A stretch of 63,060 nt of DNA from positions 1 to 63,060 of the forward strand of contig RDZP01000003.1 of NCBI GenBank assembly GCA_004294005.1, written 5' to 3'. Below are positions 46,101-52,954 of this stretch, one piece after another. Numbering within the stretch: the first letter of the stretch is position 1; every line of letters starts with the position of its first letter. This stretch comes from Cytophagia bacterium. GTDB taxonomy: Bacteria > Bacteroidota > Bacteroidia > Cytophagales > Microscillaceae. A program made the position numbers and the translations under genes. The notes under the pieces are model-generated. The model was not told the origin of the DNA and searched no databases. It saw nothing but the letters and a program-made list of their open reading frames with translations.

Positions 46101-46952
46101 ACTTTATCTATTACCGCGACAGACCCAATAACAGGTTGTCAAAGAACTTCTACTTTTAGTTATGTTATCAACGCTTTGCCTGTTTTGTCTTTCGTTAATG
46201 TGCCTGATGAATACTGCTCACAAGCCAATCCATTGACTTTGCAAGCAACTCCAACAGGTGGACAAATGCTCATACAAGGTGTACCTACTACAATTTTTAA
46301 TCCTACATTGTTTGCAGTCAATCAAAATGTAAATATTCAATATACATTTACCGCTGCCAATGGTTGTACTAATACAATCAATAAAACAATTAAAATAGTA
46401 GAGAATCCCGGCTTTCAAAGCATTGTTAATACTCTCGAAGTTTGCCCAGAATCTTCTACAATCGGTTATCGTTTAGAAGCAATGACCTTCTTAGAAGAAC
46501 AAGCATTGATTAACGCAGGCAATACACCTATTTATGTATGGTCAAATGGAACATCAGGTAGATTTGTTTCTATTAGAAATGAAAGTGATGCAGGTTCATA
46601 TACCGTTTTAATCAAAGAACAAAGCGGTTGCCCTGTCAAAAAGATAACTTTTAACGTAACCGTAGATTGTGAACCTAAATTACATTTGCCTACAGCATTT
46701 AGTCCTAATGGTGATAACTTAAACGATACTTGGGACATCTACGGAGGAGATTTGTACAAGTTAGAAATTAAAGTATATAGCCGTTGGGGTGAAGTTGTTT
46801 TCATTGCTTATGGACAAGATGAAAAATGGGACGGCAAAAGATACGGATTAAACCTTCCTGATGGCACTTACGCTTGGAAAGCACAATATCAAAATGCTTT
46901 GAAACCGGGTGTTTGGATATACAAACAAGGAAGCGTTACCATTGTAAGATAA
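40185..46952 (+). CDS. Giant T9SS type B surface protein with 21 internal repeats
   Basis: 2255 residues. Signal peptide 1-29 (LQISAQ). Residues about 30-195 resemble a MAM or choice-of-anchor beta-sandwich (YSENFGTTTAFPTGW). About 200-390 is a second Bacteroidota surface domain (NDCRQVF to LVDNFSTSTTPF). About 395-475 is a PKD domain (LSYLWDFGDGQP). Residues 479-2075 are 21 repeats of about 76 residues, each with NxxYC, TPxGGTFTINGT, TQFNP and a second Cys near NGC or AGC, probably one disulphide per unit. The last 80 or so are a type B sorting domain (LPTAFSPNGDNLNDTWDIYGG, YSRWGEVVF, GVWIYKQGSVTIVR). It is SprB-like in plan and should be a cell-surface adhesin, which is inference. It is flanked by its own promoter and terminator. 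Confidence 0.9.
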   Translation: MKRKILSSKKSLFLLWLILSGITLQISAQVTLYSENFGTTTAFPTGWTSSNTTNGWREVTTTPSTTYTGASGGSNMNFANQGPNAVAHTLTYANNLSAAGAFTQVTVIWGARATTGFNQTVTFEWRNGNTGTWTNAPYTNVTSNGNWSLINANVRLNLVGALGATDLQFRFTVTSNNSGTYSIDDFSVVGSSAVNNDCRQVFNTNRLVCGTTTFSDNSNGPGALNEFNATTFPNNNRGCLSSGENQSAWYAFRVRTAGTLTFNIVPALITNDYDWAIWGPFNSMDANFNCQNLGAPVRCNFAPANSPAPITGLTGMNLTATGTTTGGGPAFNRFLDVLPGQIYILLVDNFSTSTTPFTLVWNTATVTASNGNTVSGGGGTATLAAASPGFRTPVSVACNKATFINQSATCDGTLSYLWDFGDGQPVTAVNTQKDPVYYFQAAGTYNVKLTITINSPGSPNDGLTEEFIRQVVIAASPPTATISNLNNNYCIDSPPVILTGTGSPTGGTSDFTIQPNGSSASQINNATQFNPATLGVGTHSVIMQYTSPLDANCVGQSIRQIVVSPKVTPTITDLASTYCPNTPNVNLVGSPAGGTFTVNGTAATQFNSTALGLGTHTVIYTVTNPTTTCVSSVTQTVTINNTAPPTIAASLNTSYCVGGNPITLVGVPTGGTFTINGTNATEFNPTTLGIGNHTVVYTAAGCVATATQVVEVKANPTLTFTGLNTQYCSTAAAFTLQATPVGGTFKVNTVTATQFSPVALGVGTHTVLYEYTDPTNSSCKNTLSQSVNVSALPTLVITNLNANYCISASAVTLAATPAGGTFTVNGTAATQFIPSTLGVGTHTVVYSFTDANGCSNTRTQTSQVFALPVLTNNIGTTYCLSNPAITMTGTPGGTFTINGTAATQFNPATLGVGTHTVVQSFTDANGCNNTLSKSVVVNPKPTINFVSLNAFYCVGASSFALQANPTGGTFRINGVTATQFNPATLGVGMHTIRYDYVSPTDAGCFNDISQTVEVKASPIISITNLNANYCVTASAVTLIGAPAGGTFTVNGTAATQFNPNALGVGNHTVVYSFTDANGCSNTTTQTSQVLALPVLTNNLVDAYCLTSAVVDMTGTPGGTFTINGTAATQFNPATIGVGIYTVVQSFTDANGCSNTLTKTVNVNVKPILNFVALNPIYCINAPSFALNATPTGGTFRINGTIATQFNPATLGVGVHTVRYDYVSPTDAGCFNDISQTVEVKPIPVVNITGLNAAYCTSVPSFALTATPAGGNFTINGTAATQFNPATLGAGTHTVVYSFTDGNGCTNTSTSSVVVNPLPVLAFVGLNTSYCDSNASFNLNATPAGGAFTINGTAATQFNPITLGVGSYTVVYNFTDVNGCSNSINRIVNVTPKPVLNFVGLNTFYCVNNPSFALNATPTGGTFRINGTIATQFNPTTLGVGMHTVRYDYILPTDAGCFNTITQTVEVKPIPTINITSLNAAYCISVPSFALAATPAGGTFTINGTSATQFNPATLGAGTHTIVYSFTDGNGCNNTSTRSVIVNPLPVLAFVGLNDTYCNSNAAVVLNATPTGGTFTINGLSGTQFNPVGLGNYTIVYNFTNANGCSDNISKIVTVIPKPALNFVGLNTFYCVNNPSFALQANPTGGTFRINTITATQFNPATLGVGLHTVTYNYVSPTDAGCFNTISQTVEVKPIPTINITNLNATYCISVPSFALTATPVGGTFTINGTSATQFNPSALGAGTHTVVYSFTDGNGCNNTSTRSVVVNPLPVLAFVSLKDTYCTSSATFALTATPASGTFTVNGIAATQFNPAALGVGNYTVVYNYTDGNGCSNQISKTVAVQLKPTVNIVGLNTSYCVSDGAVALSATPVGGTFTINGTNATQFNPTTLGAGTYNVKYTYIDPSDAGCFNDVTAIVQVFPLPQIEWQGIIAAYCVSQLTPVNPIVKITYANGTIDNQAQTSFIPAAVGASSQTLSITATDPITGCQRTSTFSYVINALPVLSFVNVPDEYCSQANPLTLQATPTGGQMLIQGVPTTIFNPTLFAVNQNVNIQYTFTAANGCTNTINKTIKIVENPGFQSIVNTLEVCPESSTIGYRLEAMTFLEEQALINAGNTPIYVWSNGTSGRFVSIRNESDAGSYTVLIKEQSGCPVKKITFNVTVDCEPKLHLPTAFSPNGDNLNDTWDIYGGDLYKLEIKVYSRWGEVVFIAYGQDEKWDGKRYGLNLPDGTYAWKAQYQNALKPGVWIYKQGSVTIVR
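41619..46409 (+). repeat. 21 tandem 76-residue coding repeats with three-unit super-period
   Basis: Units run from residue 479 to 2075. From residue 717 onward they fall into three alternating types. Type A has the ending DAGCFNDISQTVEVKP, type B the ending SFTDGNGC with VVVNPLP (or SFTDANGC with QTSQV in the earlier sets), and type C the start VLAFVGLN or VLTNN and the ending VNPKP or VIPKP. Type A units begin at residues 717, 942, 1167, 1394, 1619 and 1846, a spacing of 225-227 residues or 675-681 bases. Expansion by three-unit blocks is the simplest reading. Confidence 0.85.
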
Positions 46953-46971
46953 AATTATAGTTGTTTCAATC

Positions 46972-47009
46972 AAAAAACCATTCAAAAATACTTTTGAATG
47001 GTTTTTTTT
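46972..47009 (+). terminator. Terminator of the giant adhesin gene
   Basis: AAAAAACCATTCAAAA pairs with TTTTGAATGGTTTTTT around a short loop. Confidence 0.9.
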
Positions 47010-47115
47010 TGCAATAAAGATACTAATAAAAGAAATAAAAGTAATCAATTCATGACTATCACTACTTTATACAACCTATAAAATAATCAATCAACAACAA
47101 AAATAAGATAATTTT

Positions 47116-47227
47116 GGGCAATTACGGGCTATCGTGCAAAGCACAGAGCCAAAAAAGAGAAAAAAAACTCGCAAAGCCTCGTTTTTTTCTCTTTTTGTCT
47201 CTGCAAGACTGCTTCTATCCCTATTGC
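47116..47227 (+). repeat. Dispersed structured element, copy B
   Basis: Begins GGGCAATTAC and ends CCCTATTGC. Compared with copies A and C the terminal pair GCGAT/ATCGC has become GCAAT/ATTGC, changing both partners. The central arms are shorter in step: GAG against CTC instead of GAGAG against CTCTC. The inner hairpin GGCT-ATC-GTGC-AAA-GCAC-AG-AGCC is intact. Confidence 0.85.
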
Positions 47228-47423
47228 AAAATACAAAAAAGGCGTTATTTGTTTAAAATTTTTAACTACAATTACAATTCTCATTCTTAAAATATATCAT
47301 TATATTACTAAAAAAAGTAAAATATTCAACTAATTATCAACATTTTACAAATAATAGTATCATTTTTTTACTTTATTTAAAACAATAAGTACAATCATTA
47401 AACATCAATTAACAATAATAAAT

Positions 47424-47633
47424 AATGTAAACGCTTACAACGCTAATGTAAACGCTTACAACACTAATGTAAACGCTTACAACGCCAATGTAAACGCTTA
47501 CAACGCCAATGTAAACGCTTACAACACTAATGTAAACACTTACAACGTCAATGTAAACGTTTACAATGCTAATGTAAACGCTTACAACGCCAATGTAAAT
47601 ACTTACAATACTAATGTAAATACTTACATTGTC
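47424..47633. repeat. Ten-unit 21-bp array of palindromic operator-like sites
   Basis: Ten head-to-tail units of exactly 21 bases, type AATGTAAACGCTTACAACGCT, starting at 47424, 47445, 47466 and so on to 47613. TGTAA and TTACA, separated by four bases, are present in all ten. Changes fall only in the four central bases and in the last few bases of the unit. Unit 7 (47550) is a perfect palindrome, TGTAAACGTTTACA. The sites resemble LacI/GalR-family operators. The array lies between convergent genes, so it is not a promoter region for either. Confidence 0.9.
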
Positions 47634-47642
47634 AATATAAAT

Positions 47643-47681
47643 AAAAAACCTTTCAATGTTTGCAAACATTAAAAGGTTTTT
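47643..47681. terminator. Terminator of arcA, bidirectional
   Basis: AAAAAACCTTT and AATGTTT pair with AAACATT and AAAGGTTTTTT around GC, with one mismatch. It lies between the 21-bp array and the arcA stop. Confidence 0.9.
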
Positions 47682-47720
47682 TATTAATTTATTTATCAAT
47701 AATAGAAAAAATATTTTAAA

Positions 47721-49160
47721 TTATATTCTTTCTCTCAAGATTGGCATACTCATACAATGCGAACCGCCTCTTGCTCTTGATAATTCTGCTGATGGCAACA
47801 AAATTAATGTATTTTGTACGTTTTCGGGTGAGTTTTTCCCACTTTCAAATTCTTCTAAAAGTGTTTCGGCTTCTATTACTCTAAAACTTTGTTTCTTAAA
47901 TTCTTCGGCGGTCTTTGTGTTACGGTCATATCCAATGATTACACCTTCTTTCAATGCCAATACATTGCAAGCATCAGTCCATTGTTCTCTCAATTCAAAA
48001 GGAAAAACATTACCACCTGAGTAAATAAATTGCGTTGGTTCTGTTGATTTTAAATCATTTTGACTAATATCATCTAATAAATCTTCTAAATATTCAAATT
48101 TTTTAGGTTCACTTATGCCTTTTTCAAATTGCAAGATATGAGGTTTCATATTCATACCCTTGTCAATAAAATGACGCGTATAATCTTTGTTTTGAAAAGC
48201 AACGTTTTGTTTTGATAATGCCCCGAAAATTACCCACATATTGCGTTTTACTTGCGTAAAGACAGTATCAATGTGCATAAAATCACGTTTAGAAGGAATT
48301 TTAACAACTGCGACCTTTTTGACTACATTTTTTTCGAATAAAAAAGTAATGATTTGATTGACTGCTGTCAAAGAAGTACGTTCACTGCAACCGATAATGA
48401 TTTGTTCAGGACTTACAGTCATCACATCTCCCCCTTCAACAGTAACTTCATTCAAAAACTTATCATCATCACTCAAAAAAAACTGATGGTCTTCTTCTGT
48501 AACTTCAATAATTTTATCTTTCAAATCAGCAAAAAAAGAATGATTGTGAAAAATATATTTCATAATCAAAGATTCACGCACGCGCACCACTTTTGCAGGG
48601 CGATTGAGCAACAAATGATTATTGATAGTGATGCCTATATCTCTTGTAAAAATAAAATTAGGAACAGGCGGAAATACCATTTTCCCATTTGGAAGTGTGC
48701 CTGAAATCAAAGTTTTGGCTAAATCATTAGCAGAAAGTGTAATCAAGGATTGTTGTAATTGATAAGTTGCACGCTCTACCGCACAAACAGAAGCAACCAA
48801 TTTAGCTTTGATATGGTGATCTTCTAAAATTTCAGTAAGTAGATATTGTGGGTCAATTACTTTGTCAGATTTAAAGTAATTTTTGTCGTCAGGTTTATAG
48901 AATGCTCTTTTGTTTTCGGGCTTATCAATTTCGTGCAATTTACCTTTTACTTTTTCAGGGTCTAAGAAATACAATAAAATTTTAACATAAAAATCATATT
49001 CATCTTTTCTCATGCTTTCAAGATGAATAATATCTTCAAAAAGCCAATCTTGTGCTTTTGAAGGGACAACTTTGCCTAAGCCGCTATCAGGGCTATGAAT
49101 CATTAAACGTTTAAGCGTTCCTATTTCAGAACTAACGAATATATTATTTTCATTTTGCAT
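47721..49160 (-). CDS. arcA: Arginine deiminase
   Basis: 479 residues, somewhat longer than the usual 400-420. It hydrolyses arginine to citrulline and ammonia. All guanidino-group hydrolase motifs are present: FTRD at 171-174, EGGD at 242-245, MHIDTVF with His296 and Asp298, and the nucleophile Cys469 in GGSHCMSMP. The N-terminus has the family's EIGTLKRLMIHSPDSGLG. Neither a catabolic ornithine carbamoyltransferase, a carbamate kinase nor an arginine-ornithine exchanger is adjacent, so the complete fermentative pathway is not shown. The gene is enclosed by inverted copies B and C of the dispersed element. A -7 box lies upstream. Confidence 0.9.
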   Translation of the reverse strand: MQNENNIFVSSEIGTLKRLMIHSPDSGLGKVVPSKAQDWLFEDIIHLESMRKDEYDFYVKILLYFLDPEKVKGKLHEIDKPENKRAFYKPDDKNYFKSDKVIDPQYLLTEILEDHHIKAKLVASVCAVERATYQLQQSLITLSANDLAKTLISGTLPNGKMVFPPVPNFIFTRDIGITINNHLLLNRPAKVVRVRESLIMKYIFHNHSFFADLKDKIIEVTEEDHQFFLSDDDKFLNEVTVEGGDVMTVSPEQIIIGCSERTSLTAVNQIITFLFEKNVVKKVAVVKIPSKRDFMHIDTVFTQVKRNMWVIFGALSKQNVAFQNKDYTRHFIDKGMNMKPHILQFEKGISEPKKFEYLEDLLDDISQNDLKSTEPTQFIYSGGNVFPFELREQWTDACNVLALKEGVIIGYDRNTKTAEEFKKQSFRVIEAETLLEEFESGKNSPENVQNTLILLPSAELSRARGGSHCMSMPILRERI

Positions 49161-49237
49161 AAAAAATATTTTAGATGTTATGAATATTTAGTTTTTGAGT
49201 CGATTGATATGAAAAACTAAGTATTTTGATTTTTTTG

Positions 49238-49245
49238 CAAATATA
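49238..49245 (-). promoter_or_regulatory. -7 box for arcA
   Basis: The minus strand reads TATATTTG, 77 bases before the arcA ATG. There is no clear -33 box. Confidence 0.45.
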
Positions 49246-49322
49246 ATAAAATTTAGATTGTGTTGTATATTTTTTAGAATATTTTTTAGAAAACGTATTT
49301 TTTAAATAATAATTGGCTGCTT

Positions 49323-49436
49323 GCGATAAGGATAGACGCAGTATTGCAGAGACAAAAAGAGAGAAAAAACGAAGGTTTCCGAAGTTTTTTCTCTCTTTTT
49401 TGGCTCTGTGCTTTGCACGATAGCCTGTAATCGCCC
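49323..49436 (-). repeat. Dispersed structured element, copy C (inverted)
   Basis: On the minus strand it begins GGGCGATTAC and ends CTTATCGC. Terminal GCGAT/ATCGC pairs as in copy A. The central arms are A6-GAGAG-A6-C and G-T6-CTCTC-T5, so the inner A and T runs are both one shorter than in copy A. The GTGC-AAA-GCAC hairpin is intact. Confidence 0.85.
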
Positions 49437-49474
49437 AAATTTTATTTTTTCAGCATCAATAATTTTCATTTATC

Positions 49475-49930
49475 TTAATTATCTTTGAATGCTTGGTCTA
49501 TATTTTCTATGTATTCAATGCAAGGTACATCAATACATATTGTAGGTTTTTCTTTTTTGAGCATATCTTTTGTAGTTTTTAGGCTGATTCTAAATGTTTT
49601 GTTATTAGGTAAAATATGTTTAAAATTTTTTATGCCTGCTTTTTCCATTTTTGGTTTCCAATCAAAATAAAAAAAACGAATAGAATTTTGATGAAAGGTA
49701 AGTAAATTTGATTTGTCAAAAATAAATATTTGAGTTGGGTTTTTTTGTGTATATTCTAATAAATCTTGAAAAATAATTTGAAACTCTTGGTGAGGAATAT
49801 AGTCTGTGATTGCTTGACAAACTACTGCTTTATGTTCTTCAATCCAATAAGCATGAATATAACGAGTTGCTAAAAATAACTCTCCTTTGTTGAGAAGTGT
49901 ATAAGATGTACTTGACATTATTGAAAACAT
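49475..49930 (-). CDS. Small STAS/SpoIIAA-like protein
   Basis: 151 residues with no signal peptide or membrane segment. The fold pattern alternates strands and helices: AYWIEEHKAVVCQAITDYIP, then FQIIFQDLLEYTQKN, TQIFIFDKSNLLTF and an Arg/Lys-rich C-terminal part. This resembles STAS or SpoIIAA-like single-domain proteins seen in Bacteroidota, but no phosphorylatable Ser can be assigned with confidence. A second ATG lies at residue 5 (49918). The gene follows copy C of the dispersed element and belongs to no clear operon. It could be a partner of a SpoIIE phosphatase, but that is a guess. Confidence 0.5.
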   Translation of the reverse strand: MFSIMSSTSYTLLNKGELFLATRYIHAYWIEEHKAVVCQAITDYIPHQEFQIIFQDLLEYTQKNPTQIFIFDKSNLLTFHQNSIRFFYFDWKPKMEKAGIKNFKHILPNNKTFRISLKTTKDMLKKEKPTICIDVPCIEYIENIDQAFKDN

Positions 49931-50066
49931 AGTTTCTTAAAATATTTATATTTTTTTTTTACTTTATATCTCTAATAACGTACCTTGTTAGGAATCGTTG
50001 GAGGAATTAGATAGATGTAATCAATAGTTCGATAAATGATTATTAACTATCGATAAAATACAAAAA

Positions 50067-51173
50067 CTATGCTTTTTTGTTATTTAAACCTATCTCCTCA
50101 AACCATATCACATACAGAAGAATCCAAGGGTGGAATACAGCCCCAACACCTAAAATAAAGAAATTTGCCAAATGAAATATTGCCCCTATGCCTAAAAAAA
50201 AGTATCTTAAATCTTTAAAAAATACAATTAATGGAAATAAAATTTCAAATAATATACCTAATATTCCAAGTATTACACATATAAAATCACTATTTACGAT
50301 TGATAATCCAAATAATGTTTGGTGATTTAAGATATGATTCCGTATATTATTTGGTTCTAACCAAGTTATTCCGCCTATTAAAATTTTTTCAATTCCTGCT
50401 AAAAAATAAGCACTTACCATAGAGAGTTGCATTATTTTTAATGCCCAACTTTTTTGTAATTTATCAGATAGATTTGTTTTTTTATGCTCATACAATAAAA
50501 ACGGCAATAAGAGCAAACAGTAATTCAACAACACAAAAGGATGGTCTATTTTATGAAAGCTATATAAAAACCCTTGTAGAAAAATAAAAATAGTTGCACT
50601 GATAGTGCTTGTTATTATTCTATACGACTTAAAAAACAATAAGAATAATGTACTTGTTAGCCAACTTGACCATAAAACAGACAAAATCCAAAAAGGTGGA
50701 AAATTTTTACCAAAAATTTTAAGTAAGAAAACGGGTTGATAAAAGTCTTTCCATTGTGATAGTTTTTGGAAAATAAAAAGCCAATCATGCGCCACATATA
50801 ACATCAAAAGAGAAAACCAAATCACTAAGAAATTGGTCAATTGTTTTTGAATGGTTGCATTAAAATATTTTTTTATTTTTGATGGTATTTGATAAAAATT
50901 ATATTGCCAAATCGTCCAACTACTGAAACATAGTACGATAACTAAAAACAATCTCACTATTACTTGATTTGCTTTATTGATAAAAAAATCGACAGAAAAT
51001 CGGTGTTTTTCTGTCCAAAAACGTGGATAAAATACTTCAATTATCCAATTCAAAAAAAAAGGTGGTTTATTTTGGTAGGTTTGTTGTATCCATTGATTGC
51101 CATAGAAAAAATAAGTTCCAAAGCATAGTAAAAATAATATTGATAAAACTAAAAATAGAATTTTTTGGAACAT
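50067..51173 (-). CDS. HTTM-like multi-pass membrane protein
   Basis: 368 residues with about nine hydrophobic segments. The C-terminal half has the HTTM (gamma-carboxylase-like) pattern: SAYFLAGIEKI, EILFPLIVFFKDLRYFFLGIG, then FHLANFFILGVGAVFHPW. Human vitamin K-dependent carboxylase belongs to this superfamily, but bacterial members with only the membrane domain have no settled function. It is the last gene of a minus-strand run of glycan genes, 34 bases after the FkbM gene, so it probably acts in the same surface-glycan or export context. Confidence 0.65.
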   Translation of the reverse strand: MFQKILFLVLSILFLLCFGTYFFYGNQWIQQTYQNKPPFFLNWIIEVFYPRFWTEKHRFSVDFFINKANQVIVRLFLVIVLCFSSWTIWQYNFYQIPSKIKKYFNATIQKQLTNFLVIWFSLLMLYVAHDWLFIFQKLSQWKDFYQPVFLLKIFGKNFPPFWILSVLWSSWLTSTLFLLFFKSYRIITSTISATIFIFLQGFLYSFHKIDHPFVLLNYCLLLLPFLLYEHKKTNLSDKLQKSWALKIMQLSMVSAYFLAGIEKILIGGITWLEPNNIRNHILNHQTLFGLSIVNSDFICVILGILGILFEILFPLIVFFKDLRYFFLGIGAIFHLANFFILGVGAVFHPWILLYVIWFEEIGLNNKKA

Positions 51174-51207
51174 TTTTTTTTGTGTGGTTTTATTTTTTTA
51201 TTTACAT

Positions 51208-52068
51208 TTAGTAACAAATAATGTCAAAATGTGTATTTTGAAAATTAAAATTTTCATTTATTTTTTCTTTTGTTTGTGCATGATAAATCTCATATCCAAT
51301 ATTTTTTAAGAATAATACTACCTCTTTTGAAGATGTATTTTGTCTTTTTAAGTGATTATCAACTAATTCTATAAACATTTGAGGTTTCATTTTTTTGAGT
51401 GTTTCACTACCACCTTTTAAGACATTCATTTCAAAACCTTCAACATCAATTTTTATAAAATGAATTTTATCTATATTTTGGTTGGCTACAAAACTATCCA
51501 ATGTCATCGCCCCTACTTCTAACATTCCTTGTTGTGCATTTTTACTCATTGCAATTCCACCACTGTTATTATTATTAGGAATACTAAAAAACAACTGCTC
51601 TTTTTTATCTGATAAGGCAATGTTATTGAGAATAATATTATCAAAATTATTCAAGCCTATATTATGTTTTGCTCTTTGATACAGATAAGGTACAGGCTCG
51701 AAGCCATAATTAATGCCTTTGGTATTTATTTTAGCAAAATTAAGTAAGGTTTCGCCAATATTAGTACCAATATCTAAAATAACCATATCTTCTTTGATAA
51801 GAGATAATAGTGTTGCTCTTGATTCTACTTCAATACCAAAATACAAAGTATATTCCATATAATCGCTGATATCAAGTCTATATTTTATATTTCCTCGTTC
51901 AGCATTTCTGTAAGATTCTTTTTTATAAGTTCTATTACTTGGTAATAATTTAACAAAAAAATTAGTATATTCTTTTCCATTTGTTTTTTTAAGTATCCAT
52001 TCTTCTAAAAAAGGTATTTTAAAAAGATTGCGAATAGGCGAAAGAATAATTGTTTTGAATGATGACAT
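51208..52068 (-). CDS. FkbM-family methyltransferase
   Basis: 286 residues. SAM motif I is VILDIGTNIGETLLNFA. The acidic motif II region GFEPVPYLYQRAKHNI, the ALSDKKEQLFF block, and the late FIKIDVEGFEMNVLKGG are the FkbM-family signature. Such enzymes O-methylate sugars or other hydroxyls. In a cluster with two glycosyltransferases the likely substrate is a surface polysaccharide or glycoprotein sugar. The gene sits 16 bases after GT8 and is part of the minus-strand operon. Confidence 0.88.
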   Translation of the reverse strand: MSSFKTIILSPIRNLFKIPFLEEWILKKTNGKEYTNFFVKLLPSNRTYKKESYRNAERGNIKYRLDISDYMEYTLYFGIEVESRATLLSLIKEDMVILDIGTNIGETLLNFAKINTKGINYGFEPVPYLYQRAKHNIGLNNFDNIILNNIALSDKKEQLFFSIPNNNNSGGIAMSKNAQQGMLEVGAMTLDSFVANQNIDKIHFIKIDVEGFEMNVLKGGSETLKKMKPQMFIELVDNHLKRQNTSSKEVVLFLKNIGYEIYHAQTKEKINENFNFQNTHFDIICY

Positions 52069-52084
52069 ATTTTTAAATTTTTAG

Positions 52085-52954
52085 TTATTTTTTAGATAAT
52101 TTATCATAAATTTTGGGCATTAGTTTATATTTTCTTAGGAAATTACCAAAGGTTTTATCAGGTGGAACAAAGTTTTTGAATATTGTTTTTTTTAAATATT
52201 GATAATACAAATATTTATAAGGGTGTTTATTCATGTATTGCCAAGGTTTTGATGAACCTGTAAAGTGCATAATAGCGGTATTTTGAAAATTTTGTTTACT
52301 ATTTTTATTATTTTCAAACATTCCGGCTTGCATATTCCATTTGTTATCTAAATAAACACACTGCCCGTAACACATTGCGTTGAGTGCGTCTTGGTCCCAA
52401 AACATTAATTTGTCAGGATTTTGGTTGATATAATTGATTAGTTTTTCTGTCCATTTTTCATCTTGCCATTTTTTAAGATTGATGAGCATTATACCTGAAT
52501 TAAAATATTGTTTGTCATTGGGTATATTTAATATCTTTTTTTGTTCTTCCATTTTTCCAACTTCACTTATCACACCTAATAAATTACTCTCTAAGTTGAT
52601 AGAATACAATGTTTTTATGTTCTTTAAAACGAGTAAATCTACGTCCATATACAATATTTGTCTTATATTTTGAGGTAGCAATTTACAGGCAATAATGCGA
52701 TAATAATTTGCCAAAGAAGCGTGATTACTAATATTAAAATGTTGAATATCATCTATATTTAAATCATAAAAGACAATATTTTGTTTGTATTGATTACTTA
52801 ATTCTTGAACTTCATTTTGAGTTTCAGTTGATAAATTATCAGAAAATATATAAACCACAAAATTCCGCTCTTTATTATTTTCAAACAAAGATACTAACAT
52901 CACATGTAAATGTTGAACATATTTTTTATCTAAAGTGAGTAAGATATTAATCAT
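52085..52954 (-). CDS. Glycosyltransferase family 8
   Basis: 289 residues. The metal-binding DxD motif is DVD at 104-106 (QILYMDVDLLVLKNI). The GT8 blocks YFNSGIMLINLKKW, MFWDQDALNAM and IMHFTGSSKPW follow, the last with the second metal ligand His. These retaining enzymes transfer glucose or galactose to lipopolysaccharide-like acceptors. Its start overlaps the GT4 stop as TAATG, so the two are translationally coupled. Confidence 0.92.
   Translation of the reverse strand: MINILLTLDKKYVQHLHVMLVSLFENNKERNFVVYIFSDNLSTETQNEVQELSNQYKQNIVFYDLNIDDIQHFNISNHASLANYYRIIACKLLPQNIRQILYMDVDLLVLKNIKTLYSINLESNLLGVISEVGKMEEQKKILNIPNDKQYFNSGIMLINLKKWQDEKWTEKLINYINQNPDKLMFWDQDALNAMCYGQCVYLDNKWNMQAGMFENNKNSKQNFQNTAIMHFTGSSKPWQYMNKHPYKYLYYQYLKKTIFKNFVPPDKTFGNFLRKYKLMPKIYDKLSKK

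Noticed and set aside
47424-47633. CRISPR array
   Set aside because: The units are contiguous, with no unique spacers, and no cas gene is nearby.
47409-47699. Minus-strand open frame of 96 residues with YIGVVSV heptads across the 21-bp array
   Set aside because: The unit length of 21 makes every frame periodic and open by chance. The start lies inside the arcA terminator, and there is no promoter or start context. The DNA palindromes explain the pattern better.
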